DNA from: an uncultured Sphingomonas sp.
GTDB taxonomy: Bacteria; Pseudomonadota; Alphaproteobacteria; Sphingomonadales; Sphingomonadaceae
Direction: 5' to 3'
DNA: 64,000 nucleotides
Assembly: GCF_937871615.1 (NCBI RefSeq)
Contig: NZ_CALMPA010000012.1
Coordinates: 59,071-123,070, forward strand
Shown: positions 63,929 through 64,000 of the stretch, piece after piece
How positions within the stretch are numbered: the stretch's first letter is position 1
Layout: the number at the start of each line of letters is the position of its first letter
Position numbers and translations under genes: made by a program
Notes under the pieces: generated by a model
What the model was told of the DNA's origin: nothing
The model's database searches: none
The model's input: only the letters and a program-made list of their open reading frames with translations

Positions 63929-64000
63929 ATGATCAAGCCGGAATGGGGCACGAAGCGTACGTGCCCGAAATGCGCGACGCGTTTCTATGACCTCGAAAAG
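63929..64000 (+). CDS. TIGR02300 family protein (partial, 5' end only)
   Basis: The window ends 24 codons into this gene. The visible N-terminus, MIKPEWGTKRTCPKCATRFY then DLEK, carries the two-Cys motif C-P-K-C and the FYDL segment of the TIGR02300 family, a group of short alphaproteobacterial proteins with acidic, low-complexity tails and unknown function. It is divergent from aroA by 99 bases. Confidence 0.8.
   Translation, partial: MIKPEWGTKRTCPKCATRFYDLEK

Overview
The window reads as a chromosomal segment of a GC-rich alphaproteobacterium, most likely a sphingomonad (Sphingomonas or a close relative). The evidence is the codon usage, a PEPATW-type PEP-CTERM tail, a gspC-to-gspN operon, the aroA-cmk-rpsA-ihfB order, and a tRNA-His that keeps the canonical G-1:C73 pair, which Rhizobiales, Rhodobacterales and Caulobacterales are known to have lost. 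No prophage, insertion sequence, CRISPR array or rRNA operon was found.

1-20,450: a lipid or acyl-CoA catabolic island. After an AraC-type regulator comes a TetR regulator with two complete TetR units in one chain. It is divergent from a five-gene operon: an ACAD10/11-type acyl-CoA dehydrogenase, a zinc alcohol dehydrogenase, an APH-fold kinase and two SDRs. The dehydrogenase and kinase match the two halves of animal ACAD11 and the LvaC/LvaA pair of Pseudomonas, which suggests degradation of 4-hydroxy fatty acids through a phosphorylated acyl-CoA. Next are an AT-richer orphan gene, a DUF885 protein, acyl-CoA thioesterase II, two more acyl-CoA dehydrogenases, an amidase, a FadB/FadJ-type bifunctional enzyme, a serine esterase and an acyl-CoA ligase. 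Together they could activate, desaturate, hydrate, oxidise and release acyl-CoAs.

20,700-35,700: housekeeping and proteostasis. An AI-2E family permease, tRNA-Asp and tRNA-Leu precede tig, clpP, clpX, lon and hup, a classical protein quality-control neighbourhood. Among them lie a glycosyltransferase, a cation/H+ antiporter, a GNAT acetyltransferase, an M1 aminopeptidase, a frameshifted antitoxin-like gene beside an 82-bp inverted repeat, tRNA-Val and a PEP-CTERM protein.

36,180-47,320: a type II secretion operon, gspC to gspN, with almost every gene overlapping the next. gspH and gspI each carry three 33-bp tandem copies of a unit encoding SAEHGF just before the prepilin cleavage site, shared between the two genes. 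This is the most unusual structure in the window.

47,370-64,000: tRNA-His, a leucine-type dehydrogenase, a short cytochrome c maturation cluster (ccmC, ccmD, ccmE and a ccmI-like TPR gene, without ccmF, ccmG or ccmH), kup, a 2H phosphoesterase, tRNA-Met, rimO, a DOMON-like protein, a NamZ-like protein, DUF4112, a family 5 solute-binding lipoprotein whose start is tangled with tRNA-Leu(TAA), then ihfB, rpsA, cmk, an S33 hydrolase and aroA on the minus strand. The window ends inside a TIGR02300-type gene.
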